From Arenicellales bacterium (GTDB lineage: Bacteria > Pseudomonadota > Gammaproteobacteria > BMS3Bbin11): a stretch of DNA of 6,701 bases. The notes beneath the pieces are model-generated. The model was not told the DNA's origin. It saw only the letters and a program-made list of their open reading frames with translations, and made no database searches. How positions within the stretch are numbered: position 1 is the first letter of the stretch; each line of letters begins with the position of its first letter. The position numbers and the translations under genes were made by a program. The stretch is taken from assembly GCA_029287965.1 (NCBI GenBank), contig JARFQC010000165.1, forward strand, positions 1 through 6,701, written 5' to 3'. Below are positions 1 to 5,871 of this stretch, one piece after another.

Positions 1-1
1 G

Positions 2-208
2 AAAGACGATGACGTCAACGATGACCAGCATGATGAAAGTAGCGACCACGTTGCCGGTCACGATAACTATCCGGAAGGTTACGATGACGACCATGACGAT
101 GATGACTACCCGGAAGGTTATGACGACGACCATGACGATGATGACTACCCGGAAGGTTACGCCGATTATGACGATGATCACGATGATGATCACGGTAGCG
201 ATTCCTAG
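2..208 (+). CDS. C-terminal end of an Asp/His-rich repeat protein (5' end outside window)
   Basis: An open frame runs from the window edge to a TAG at 206-208, giving 68 residues with no start codon in view. About 30 of the 68 are Asp, 4 Glu and 7 His, so half the tail is acidic. It contains two exact copies of the 13-residue unit YPEGYDDDHDDDD and a third, diverged copy beginning YPEGYADY, then ends HGSDS. The other two plus-strand frames give only Thr/Met-rich or broken translations, whereas this frame has a clean repeat period and ends before a strong terminator at 297-339; that supports it as the real frame. Such Asp/His runs are typical of disordered cation-binding tails (Ca, Zn, Ni or Cu), but the metal and the rest of the protein cannot be told from here. 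I do not recognise the family. Replication slippage could easily change the repeat number. Confidence 0.65.
   Translation, partial: KDDDVNDDQHDESSDHVAGHDNYPEGYDDDHDDDDYPEGYDDDHDDDDYPEGYADYDDDHDDDHGSDS
68..190 (+). repeat. 39-bp in-frame tandem repeat (about three units)
   Basis: Units begin at 68, 107 and 146. The first two are full 39-bp copies that encode the same 13 residues and differ only at synonymous third positions (for example TAT/TAC and GAT/GAC). The third keeps the first 15 bases encoding YPEG(Y) and then degenerates into further GAT/GAC/CAC codons. Synonymous differences between identical peptide units suggest that selection maintains the peptide, rather than a very recent duplication. 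Confidence 0.8.
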
Positions 209-296
209 AGCTGAGTCGCACAGGGATTATCGTTTTACACGTTAACTTTCTAGTCTCTGTTCTCTTGAGCAGCTAGCTAGCCTCACTCCTCTTCTT

Positions 297-339
297 CCCG
301 CCATCTGCAGGGCAATCCTGCAACAGGCGGGTTTTTTTT
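297..339 (+). terminator. Rho-independent terminator of the Asp/His-rich gene
   Basis: An outer stem CCCGCC (297-302) pairs with GGCGGG (326-331). Inside it TGCAGG pairs with CCTGCA around a short loop. The outer stem is followed at once by eight T (332-339). Orientation and position, about 90 bases after the TAG at 206-208, fit termination of the leftmost gene. It also isolates the downstream DUF2202 gene, which therefore needs its own promoter in 340-486. I could not identify a convincing -35/-10 pair there. Confidence 0.93.
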
Positions 340-486
340 GCCTCCGCAGTACGGTTCTGTGCTGACCTGACCTGTCAGTAAGACTACCGTCCCAATAACT
401 GCACAGGTTGCCTATGTGAGCAAGTCACTGAACACCGCAATCAACAGTAGTAAGCTCTGCTGCTTCAGTTTTGAGGCATGAAATTT

Positions 487-1026
487 ATGAACAGGTTAGC
501 AACTCTGGTAATCGTCAGCGGATTATTGCTTAGCGGGTGTTCCGACTCCGGTAGTTCGACATCGACGGGAGGTGCTGCTGATTCCATTGCACCGCTCAGT
601 GCGCAGGAGGCGAAGACGCTTACCTTTATGCGTGAGGAAGAAAAGCTGGCACGCGATGTTTACCGTGCGCTCTTCGAACGTTGGAATATATCTCTATTTT
701 CCAATATCGCGGGATCGGAGCAGCGGCACATGGATATCCTGGCGAATATGCTGTCACGCTACGGCCTGCCGGATCCGGTAGCAAGCGACAGTACAGGCAG
801 CTTTACCGATCCGACGCTGGCGTCGCTATATAATCAGCTGGTAGACAGGGGTAGCAGGAGCGAGTCGGAGGCTATAGAAGTCGGTATATTTATTGAGCAG
901 ACTGATATTACTGATTTGCGTAATGCTATTGAAGAATCAAGCCATGCCGACCTGGACCAGGCCTACGAAAATTTGCTCAATGGATCATTTAATCACCTGA
1001 GTGCCTTCTCGTCATACGGCAGTTAA
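487..1026 (+). CDS. DUF2202 family ferritin-like lipoprotein
   Basis: A 179-residue protein. The start at 487 is preferred because GAGG at 473-476 lies 10 bases before it; the in-frame ATG at 478 would leave only one base and would add just MKF. The N-terminus is a lipoprotein signal: a hydrophobic stretch ending in the lipobox L-S-G-C (Cys18), followed by Ser, which predicts outer-membrane sorting, and then a Ser/Gly/Thr-rich linker to about residue 37. The rest matches the DUF2202 pattern: REEEKLARDVY near residues 49-59, SEQRHM with E78 and H81, VGIFIEQTDI near 132-141, and AYENLLNGSFNH near 159-170. The spaced Glu and ExxH motifs are what a ferritin-like four-helix di-metal site would use. 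Members of this family are largely uncharacterised, so metal binding or oxidation is inferred. The gene stands alone between two terminators and next to an Asp/His-rich protein gene. Confidence 0.88.
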   Translation: MNRLATLVIVSGLLLSGCSDSGSSTSTGGAADSIAPLSAQEAKTLTFMREEEKLARDVYRALFERWNISLFSNIAGSEQRHMDILANMLSRYGLPDPVASDSTGSFTDPTLASLYNQLVDRGSRSESEAIEVGIFIEQTDITDLRNAIEESSHADLDQAYENLLNGSFNHLSAFSSYGS

Positions 1027-1056
1027 TGGCATACAGAAGGAGACAAAAATCCAGGC

Positions 1057-1087
1057 AAAAAAAACGGCGTACGAGGGGGTACGCCGT
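1057..1087 (-). terminator. Rho-independent terminator of the DsrE-family gene
   Basis: A perfect 9-bp stem, ACGGCGTAC (1064-1072) with GTACGCCGT (1079-1087), encloses a 6-base loop. Read on the minus strand it is followed by eight T (complement of A at 1057-1064). On the plus strand no T-run follows, so it acts for the leftward gene ending at 1144. It lies 30 bases beyond the stop of the convergent DUF2202 gene, whose own transcript has no other obvious terminator. Confidence 0.92.
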
Positions 1088-1143
1088 GGAAATCCCAAGA
1101 ACCCGGAAGCTATTCAGGTTCTCTGGTATGGGGTTCTTTCGTG

Positions 1144-1629
1144 TTATGGTTTGATGTAGGTGTAACCATCGGCCTGTAGTTTTGCCAGCTCTGCAACACC
1201 GCTTGGTACGATGTCTGCTTTGTCAACGTCATACAGGTCGGTATCCATGTTTACCTTGCGGCCGTTTATCGTGTTGTTGCATACGCTGAATGCCACACCC
1301 TGGTCTTTCAGGCCGGCAATCTTTGCTGTCATATCGTCTGTCGCATTGGCATTCTTGAACTTGGGTACCCGGCTCAGTGCATCAGGTTCCAGCAGTAATG
1401 CCAGGCCGTTGCCATGCAGAACAACCTTCAAGTCCAGGTTCTCGGCACCGACGGCATTGATATGATTCTGAATGTTGCGCAGCGCACCTGCCTGTTTCTT
1501 GGGGTTGTCGTAATTTATGTGATAGACAACTTTCTGTTTACCATAATCAGCAACAACAGTTGTAACACTGCCGGCCATCAGCCCTGTTGCTACCAGCATC
1601 GCCGTTAAAAATCGTGTCAGCTTATTCAT
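1144..1629 (-). CDS. Exported DsrE/DsrF-like family protein
   Basis: A 161-residue protein. The ATG is supported by GGAG (complement of 1637-1640) seven bases upstream. Residues 1-27 form a Sec signal peptide: a basic start (MNKLTR), a hydrophobic core, and likely cleavage after VVA27. The mature part matches small periplasmic DsrE-like proteins: VVYHINYDN (34-42), ALRNIQNHINAVG (49-61), LHGNG (71-75), GVAFSVCNNT (111-120), the motif DIVPSGVAELAKLQ (139-152) and a C-terminal YTYIKP. Cys117 is the only cysteine in the mature protein. It occupies the position where DsrE-fold proteins involved in sulfur trafficking carry a persulfide, but here that role is inferred and the exported versions are poorly characterised. 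The gene is last in a run of minus-strand genes, 182 bases after the response regulator stop, so it may have its own promoter. Confidence 0.9.
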   Translation of the reverse strand: MNKLTRFLTAMLVATGLMAGSVTTVVADYGKQKVVYHINYDNPKKQAGALRNIQNHINAVGAENLDLKVVLHGNGLALLLEPDALSRVPKFKNANATDDMTAKIAGLKDQGVAFSVCNNTINGRKVNMDTDLYDVDKADIVPSGVAELAKLQADGYTYIKP

Positions 1630-1711
1630 TTCGTGTCTCCATTCTCATTCCCGCCGTATTTATGAACCGGATGAAGCTGGCAGGTGACCGCATTCGGTTA
1701 ACAAGTATGTA

Positions 1712-1727
1712 GCATTCATTAGAATGC
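1712..1727. promoter_or_regulatory. Perfect dyad upstream of the DsrE-family gene
   Basis: GCATTC-ATTA-GAATGC is a perfect 6-bp inverted repeat with a 4-base AT spacer, 83-98 bases upstream of the DsrE start codon. A further GCATTC stands at 1690-1695. It has no T-run on either strand, so a terminator is unlikely, and its size and position fit a dimeric regulator site. I cannot name the regulator and saw no clear core promoter around it. Confidence 0.35.
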
Positions 1728-1768
1728 AGCATAGGTTGGAAAACTATTGGGGTGATCGGGGAGGGTAA

Positions 1769-1784
1769 TCAGGGTAAACCCTGA
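1769..1784 (-). other. Palindrome downstream of the response regulator (possible weak terminator or operator)
   Basis: TCAGGGT-AA-ACCCTGA is a perfect 7-bp inverted repeat starting 28 bases beyond the response regulator stop codon. The 2-base spacer would force a few inner pairs to open if it folded as RNA, and no T-run follows on the minus strand. It may be a mRNA 3'-end hairpin, a factor-dependent terminator element, or a protein site for the DsrE gene downstream. Confidence 0.35.
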
Positions 1785-1811
1785 CTGTGCCGCCGCGGTG
1801 CGGGTCTTTAG

Positions 1812-2444
1812 TTAAGCCGGGCCAGGCGTTTTGTCGCGACCGGCTATCAATGCCAGGCGAACCAGCTCTGAAACTGAACTCACCTGCATCTTGGTCATCA
1901 GGTTTGCGCGATGCGACTCAACCGTCTTGATGCTGATATCCAGTTCCCTTGCTATCTGCTTGTTGGAGTTGCCGGCTACAACAAGGTCGAGCACCTGCTG
2001 TTCACGCCGACTCAGTGTTGCCAATCTTTTGCTGGCATGTTGTTTGCGTTGCACCTCTACCTGTTCACTGCGGCATTTTTCTATCGCCTGCTGGATGCGG
2101 TCAATCAGGTGCTGGTCATTGAACGGCTTTTCGATGAAGTCGAATGCACCGGCCTTGAACGCGCGCACGGCCATGGAGACATCGGCATGGCCCGTTACAA
2201 TAATTATCGGTAGATGTATGCCGCGCTGCACGAGAACATCCTGGAGATCCAGGCCGCTCATACCCGGCATTCTGACATCCAGGATCATGCAGCCGGTGTG
2301 GCTGTCCTGCACGGCGTCCAGAAACTCGTTTGCGGTGGCAAATTCCTCGACGCGCAATTGGACTGATTCAATTAGCCAGCGCAGCGAATTCCTGACGCTG
2401 GTGTCGTCATCGATGATGTAAACGATTGCGTCAGTGCCGCTCAT
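1812..2444 (-). CDS. FixJ/NarL-type response regulator, TtrR-like
   Basis: A 210-residue DNA-binding response regulator. The receiver domain (about 6-122) has the acidic cluster D12-D14, phosphoacceptor D56 in LDVRMPGMSG, the switch Thr84 in IIIVTGHAD, and K106 in the EKPF motif, so all catalytic residues are present. A short linker (123-143) leads to a LuxR-type helix-turn-helix (about 144-200), with LSRREQQVLDLVVAGNSNKQIA and recognition helix region IKTVESHRANLMTKM. The FixJ subfamily usually activates transcription after phosphorylation by a membrane or haem kinase. Its ATG overlaps the kinase TGA by four bases (2441-2444), so the two are co-transcribed and probably translationally coupled. 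There is no strong Shine-Dalgarno sequence of its own. TtrR is the closest named relative suggested by the partner kinase; its target genes are unknown here. Confidence 0.94.
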   Translation of the reverse strand: MSGTDAIVYIIDDDTSVRNSLRWLIESVQLRVEEFATANEFLDAVQDSHTGCMILDVRMPGMSGLDLQDVLVQRGIHLPIIIVTGHADVSMAVRAFKAGAFDFIEKPFNDQHLIDRIQQAIEKCRSEQVEVQRKQHASKRLATLSRREQQVLDLVVAGNSNKQIARELDISIKTVESHRANLMTKMQVSSVSELVRLALIAGRDKTPGPA

Positions 2445-4894
2445 TCACTGTTTCCGTAACTCAACAGTGGCAGGGTGAATCCGGCCACCGTATGTCCATC
2501 CTCCAGGCGAGTATACATAGTGCCGCCATGCCCCTCTATGATGGTCTTGCTGATGGACAGACCCAGGCCCATGCCGTCATCCCGGGTCGTGTAAAACGGG
2601 TTATATATTTTATCTGTATCTGATGCCGACAGGCTGGCAGCATTATCAATGACCTCGATGATTACCTGGCCTTGATGATTAGTATGGCTGGTAATAGTAA
2701 TTTCTCGGTTCTCTCTGCGATGTTCAGTTAATGCATCCATGGCGTTCCTGACCAGGTTCAGAAGTACCTGTTCAATCTGGATGGGATCGGCTTGCACCGG
2801 GCCCGGCTTGTCGGAAAGGCTCAGCAGCAAATTTATGTGACTGGATTTCATTTCCGCCGAGACCATGCGTGCTACCCGCCGGACCGGCTGATTGATGTCT
2901 AGCTGCTCGCGCAGAGAGTTATCCTTGTTCACAAAGGCACGGATGCGCCGGATGATTTCTGCAGCCCGTTCTGCTTCGTCTGCCGAACGTCCCAGCACCG
3001 ATTCGAGTTCGGTTTCATTCATGCTGCCTGCCTGCAGCCTGCGCAGTGTCCCGCGTATATAGTTTGCAATCGCTGTCAGTGGCTGGTTCAGTTCATGGGC
3101 CAGGCCGGATGCCATTTCGCCCATCGTACCGAGTCGGGAGACATGGGCGAGGTCTGAGATGTGCTGTTGCTCACGGTCACTTGCCTGCTCGCGGGCGATC
3201 TCCATGCCTATCCAGTCTGCCAGCAGCTGCAGTATGTCCCTGTCGACCTTGTTCAGCGTTCTTGCCATGTGACCGCTGTCGGCCAGGCATAAAAACCCGT
3301 AAGGGTGACCTTCTACGACGACCTTGACTGCAACACAGTTGCTGTCCTGGCTGACGGCAGATCCGTCCCGTGCATCGATCAACGGTTGTTGAATCATGAG
3401 CATCTTCTCGTCTCGCAGCATGTGGTCGAATTTCTCCGCATCGATATCGGATGCAGAGCCCGAAAAGGCTTCCTGCTTGCCTACACGCTGGACGATTTCA
3501 GCGCCGTCAGCAGTACGCTGGTACAAGGTGCCGTACTCAAATCCGAAGTGACTGCGCCCTGCTTCCAGCAGCGCTTTAATCTTATCTTGCAGCGGTACGG
3601 GATATTCGGAGGCGATCTTGTTCAGTTCGCGCAGTGTCTGTTCGCTATCCCGCAGCACCTTTTCTGCACGTATGCGTGCGACGATATCTTCCTCGAGCCT
3701 GGCGTTAACGTCATTGAGCCGGGCGGTACGTTCTTCTACACGCTTTTCCAGCAGCAGCTTGTGTTCTTCCAGTCTGCGTTCCGCATCGCGTCGTTCGCGG
3801 ACTTCCCCCTGCAGTAAATACTGGGACTCACGCATGCGACGATTGACTTTCATGACATAGCCGGTGAGCAGGCTGAGCCCTATAAGCAATAGTAGAAAAC
3901 TCAGCAGCCACTTGCCGTAAGCGTCAACCAGGCGTGCCAGGGAAATTGACGTATCGGGAACGTATGGACCGATTTTCAGTTCGTGCATCAGTTCGTGCAC
4001 GTCGCTGTAGTCCATCGGTATTGTCCAGCTGAAGCGTGCCGCATCAGAGAGCAGAAACTCGTCCTGTTCGGCAGAGAACAGGGCCACGACGAGTTCTCTT
4101 GCCAGCTGGTCCGGCGTATGGCTGAGCTTCGCCAGCGGCCATTCAGGATACAGCTGCGTGCTGAGATGAAACGGGTAGGGGATGATGCCCTGCTGGCTGT
4201 TGAGTATGCGAATGTCGTCCATGTCTATTTTGTTTCTGCCGGCAAGGTTTTCCAGCAGGCCGGTGCGTACAGTACCTGCATCCACCTCACCGGACAGAAC
4301 GGAATAGACAATGCTGTCCTGCGGGAAGCCATTGTACTGAAGACTCTCGAGATCATTGAACGGATCTACGCCGGCCCGTTTGAGTTCGCGCCATGCCATC
4401 TGGAAGCCGCCGAACGCATTGTTGTTGACTACCATCAGCGAGTGATCTTTAAGATCGGCAAGTTCTGTTATGGACGGGTTGTCCCTGCGGCTGAAGATGA
4501 CAGCACCGTACTGCGAAAATGTCTCTCCCTGCCAGTGACGCTTCAATGTCGCGATGCGTGATACGCCATATTTTGATTCGAGCAGGACATAGTTGCCCGG
4601 GTTGGTCAGGAGAAAGTCGATGTCACCCGCCGAGGTTGCCTTGCGCATCTGCTCGAGATTGAGCGGGATAATGCTGAACTCATGTTCGGGCAGGGTTTGA
4701 TTAAGGAACTGGGCAACCGGCTGCCAGCGTTGCATGGCATGGTCGTGACCGCGGAAGGCGAGCACACCTATCTCGACCGAATGAGCAGCAGCGTGAGTGG
4801 TCTGCCAGGTCGTTAATGCAGTAAGAAGAAACAAGGCTAGCCGGACCAACCGAAGGCAGGCACGCATGTTGAGATGTGCGTAAATATTCTTCAT
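2441..4894 (-). CDS. Sensor histidine kinase with periplasmic PhnD/TtrS-like binding domain and GAF domain
   Basis: An 817-residue membrane kinase. A signal sequence or first membrane segment lies near residues 12-36. A solute-binding domain of the phosphate/phosphonate (PhnD) type occupies about 38-305, with IGVLAFRG at 42-49 and FLLTNPGNYVLLE at 94-106, as in the tetrathionate sensor TtrS. A transmembrane helix spans about 328-348, followed by a charged coiled coil (350-420), a GAF-like domain (about 425-570), HisKA with phospho-acceptor H600 in LAHELNQPL, and HATPase with N-box NLVRNAMDAL (713-722), F-box NPFYTT (765-770) and G2 box GMGLGLSI (774-781). The G1 box is unusual: DNAASL (750-755) in place of DNGPGL. 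An in-frame stop lies just upstream, so only M1 or M10 can start; neither has a good ribosome site, and M10 gives the neater signal peptide. The cognate regulator overlaps downstream. The ligand is unknown; an oxidised sulfur compound is a reasonable guess by homology and neighbours. Confidence 0.93.
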   Translation of the reverse strand: MKNIYAHLNMRACLRLVRLALFLLTALTTWQTTHAAAHSVEIGVLAFRGHDHAMQRWQPVAQFLNQTLPEHEFSIIPLNLEQMRKATSAGDIDFLLTNPGNYVLLESKYGVSRIATLKRHWQGETFSQYGAVIFSRRDNPSITELADLKDHSLMVVNNNAFGGFQMAWRELKRAGVDPFNDLESLQYNGFPQDSIVYSVLSGEVDAGTVRTGLLENLAGRNKIDMDDIRILNSQQGIIPYPFHLSTQLYPEWPLAKLSHTPDQLARELVVALFSAEQDEFLLSDAARFSWTIPMDYSDVHELMHELKIGPYVPDTSISLARLVDAYGKWLLSFLLLLIGLSLLTGYVMKVNRRMRESQYLLQGEVRERRDAERRLEEHKLLLEKRVEERTARLNDVNARLEEDIVARIRAEKVLRDSEQTLRELNKIASEYPVPLQDKIKALLEAGRSHFGFEYGTLYQRTADGAEIVQRVGKQEAFSGSASDIDAEKFDHMLRDEKMLMIQQPLIDARDGSAVSQDSNCVAVKVVVEGHPYGFLCLADSGHMARTLNKVDRDILQLLADWIGMEIAREQASDREQQHISDLAHVSRLGTMGEMASGLAHELNQPLTAIANYIRGTLRRLQAGSMNETELESVLGRSADEAERAAEIIRRIRAFVNKDNSLREQLDINQPVRRVARMVSAEMKSSHINLLLSLSDKPGPVQADPIQIEQVLLNLVRNAMDALTEHRRENREITITSHTNHQGQVIIEVIDNAASLSASDTDKIYNPFYTTRDDGMGLGLSISKTIIEGHGGTMYTRLEDGHTVAGFTLPLLSYGNSE

Positions 4895-4988
4895 GCAGAT
4901 AACAGACTAACATGAAAGCATCAGGCTGATCGCGCAACTTTACAGGGCGTGTATGTTAGTGATTTCCGGCTTGTCGGGAAATGCGTTT

Positions 4989-5037
4989 GTCAGCTGCTGA
5001 CCACTATTCGTGAGACCACGACGCGTCAGAAGCTGAC
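4989..5037. promoter_or_regulatory. Two similar 13-base dyads upstream of the kinase gene
   Basis: GTCAGCTGCTGAC (4989-5001) and GTCAGAAGCTGAC (5025-5037) share 11 of 13 bases. Each has inverted GTCAG/CTGAC arms around three bases, and their centres are 36 bases apart. They lie 95-143 bases upstream of the kinase start, in the gap after the thioredoxin-like gene. Repeated dyads of this form suggest binding of a dimeric regulator, possibly the response regulator encoded in the same operon. I saw no convincing core promoter beside them. Confidence 0.4.
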
Positions 5038-5078
5038 CCAGTTAAAGGCAATATTCAGTCTTCGTTAGTCGCGAGAGC

Positions 5079-5651
5079 TCAGGACTGTTCGGCAAGGAGT
5101 TCCCTGATGCTGGCTTCGATAGCCCGGGCACGTTTATCGCCGTCATGGGTTTCACCGATATACAGGGCCCGGATTTTTCCCTGCTGGTCGACCAGGTAGT
5201 AGGCCGGCCAGTAACGGTTATTCATCGCGCGCCAGTATTTCATGTCATTGTCGATCATTACCGGATGCTTTAACTCGAATTCCTTGATCTTGTTGCTGAC
5301 CGCATAGCGGTTTTTTTCGTGATCGAACTCCGGTGTATGTACCCCAACAACAATGAAATTCTCATCTTGCAGGCGCTGTTCCATTGCATTCAACCAGGGG
5401 AAGGAGCGATAGCAATTCCAGCACCCGAACGTCCAGAAATCGATCAGCACGACTTTGCCTCTTAACGAGGCGAGCGTCAGGGGTTCTGAATTGAGCCAGT
5501 CATCCGGAGAGGACTGGGTGAACTCGGGTGCAGGCGCGGCAGCCCCCGGCTTCAATTGATTACTGTGAACGCTTGGTATCCAGGCCAGTATCACGGCAGA
5601 TATGATGAAGACTAGTGCGACAGTGTAGCGGAATGGAATAGATGTCTTCAT
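5079..5651 (-). CDS. TlpA/DipZ-like thioredoxin-fold protein, exported or membrane-anchored
   Basis: A 190-residue protein from the ATG at 5649-5651. An upstream in-frame TTG at 5691-5693 would add 14 residues that spoil the signal sequence, so it was not chosen. The N-terminus has a basic/polar start and a hydrophobic segment at about 10-25, with possible cleavage after VHS30; it may instead stay as an anchor. The redoxin domain starts at LKPGAAAPAPEF and contains LRGKVVLIDFWTFGCWNC with active-site C77 and C80 (CWNC). It continues with VVGVHTPEFDHEKN (101-114) and the cis-proline loop RYWPAYYLVD with P149. The FWTxxCxNC and VHTPEF patterns place it nearest the TlpA-like branch found at the end of DipZ proteins. 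Such proteins work in periplasmic thiol-disulfide exchange, with the electron donor usually a DsbD/CcdA-type membrane protein, not seen here. It lies upstream of the TtrS-like kinase on the same strand. Confidence 0.9.
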   Translation of the reverse strand: MKTSIPFRYTVALVFIISAVILAWIPSVHSNQLKPGAAAPAPEFTQSSPDDWLNSEPLTLASLRGKVVLIDFWTFGCWNCYRSFPWLNAMEQRLQDENFIVVGVHTPEFDHEKNRYAVSNKIKEFELKHPVMIDNDMKYWRAMNNRYWPAYYLVDQQGKIRALYIGETHDGDKRARAIEASIRELLAEQS

Positions 5652-5681
5652 GGCGCAGGCTCGGAGACAGTAGACAGTTAT

Positions 5682-5696
5682 TGATAATGACAATCT
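5682..5696. promoter_or_regulatory. Fur-box-like site upstream of the thioredoxin-like gene
   Basis: TGATAATGACAATCT matches the 7-1-7 Fur consensus (TGATAAT, any base, ATTATCA) at all seven positions of the left half and four of seven in the right. It lies 31-45 bases before the chosen ATG at 5651, within the likely promoter zone. AT-rich matches of this quality occur by chance, so iron control is only a possibility. Confidence 0.25.
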
Positions 5697-5871
5697 GTTG
5701 CTGGAATGGTTCAGTGATTAGTGCTGTGCAGTCAAACAGGCCATTAGCGGTTGTTAATGGTTCAAGCCAACTAAGGCCGATGAGATCCGACGTGTAGTGG
5801 TGAGTCAGCGAAGGTTTCAGGTGAGGTAAACCGTTAGCTTATGCGGTAAGAAAAGCCTGCTTCTAGTCGCT

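Noticed and set aside
1..208. CRISPR array suggested by regularly spaced repeats at the left edge
   Set aside because: The units are 39-bp coding repeats with no unique spacers between them and are in frame with a stop codon.
9..245. Thr/Met-rich reading frame with an ATG start across the 39-bp repeat
   Set aside because: It is the frame-shifted reading of GAT/GAC repeats. The Asp/His frame is cleanly periodic and is open to the window edge, and this one runs past the natural stop into non-coding DNA.
340..477. Sigma-70 promoter for the DUF2202 gene
   Set aside because: One must exist after the terminator, but no hexamer pair with acceptable spacing stood out enough to report a position.
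3305..3817. Plus-strand open frame of 170 codons inside the kinase gene
   Set aside because: It lies wholly antisense to conserved kinase domains, has no recognisable motif, and is explained by the codon composition of the opposite strand. The same applies to the other plus-strand frames at 1831-2421 and 3983-4561.
4962..4982. ATTTCC/GGAAAT inverted repeat after the thioredoxin-like gene, considered as a terminator
   Set aside because: The 6-bp stem has a 9-base loop and no T-run on the minus strand.
5741..5760. CCATTA/TAATGG inverted repeat between the AlgX-like and thioredoxin-like genes, considered as a terminator or operator
   Set aside because: It is a short AT-rich stem with an 8-base loop and no T-tract; in a 178-base gap such a repeat is expected by chance.
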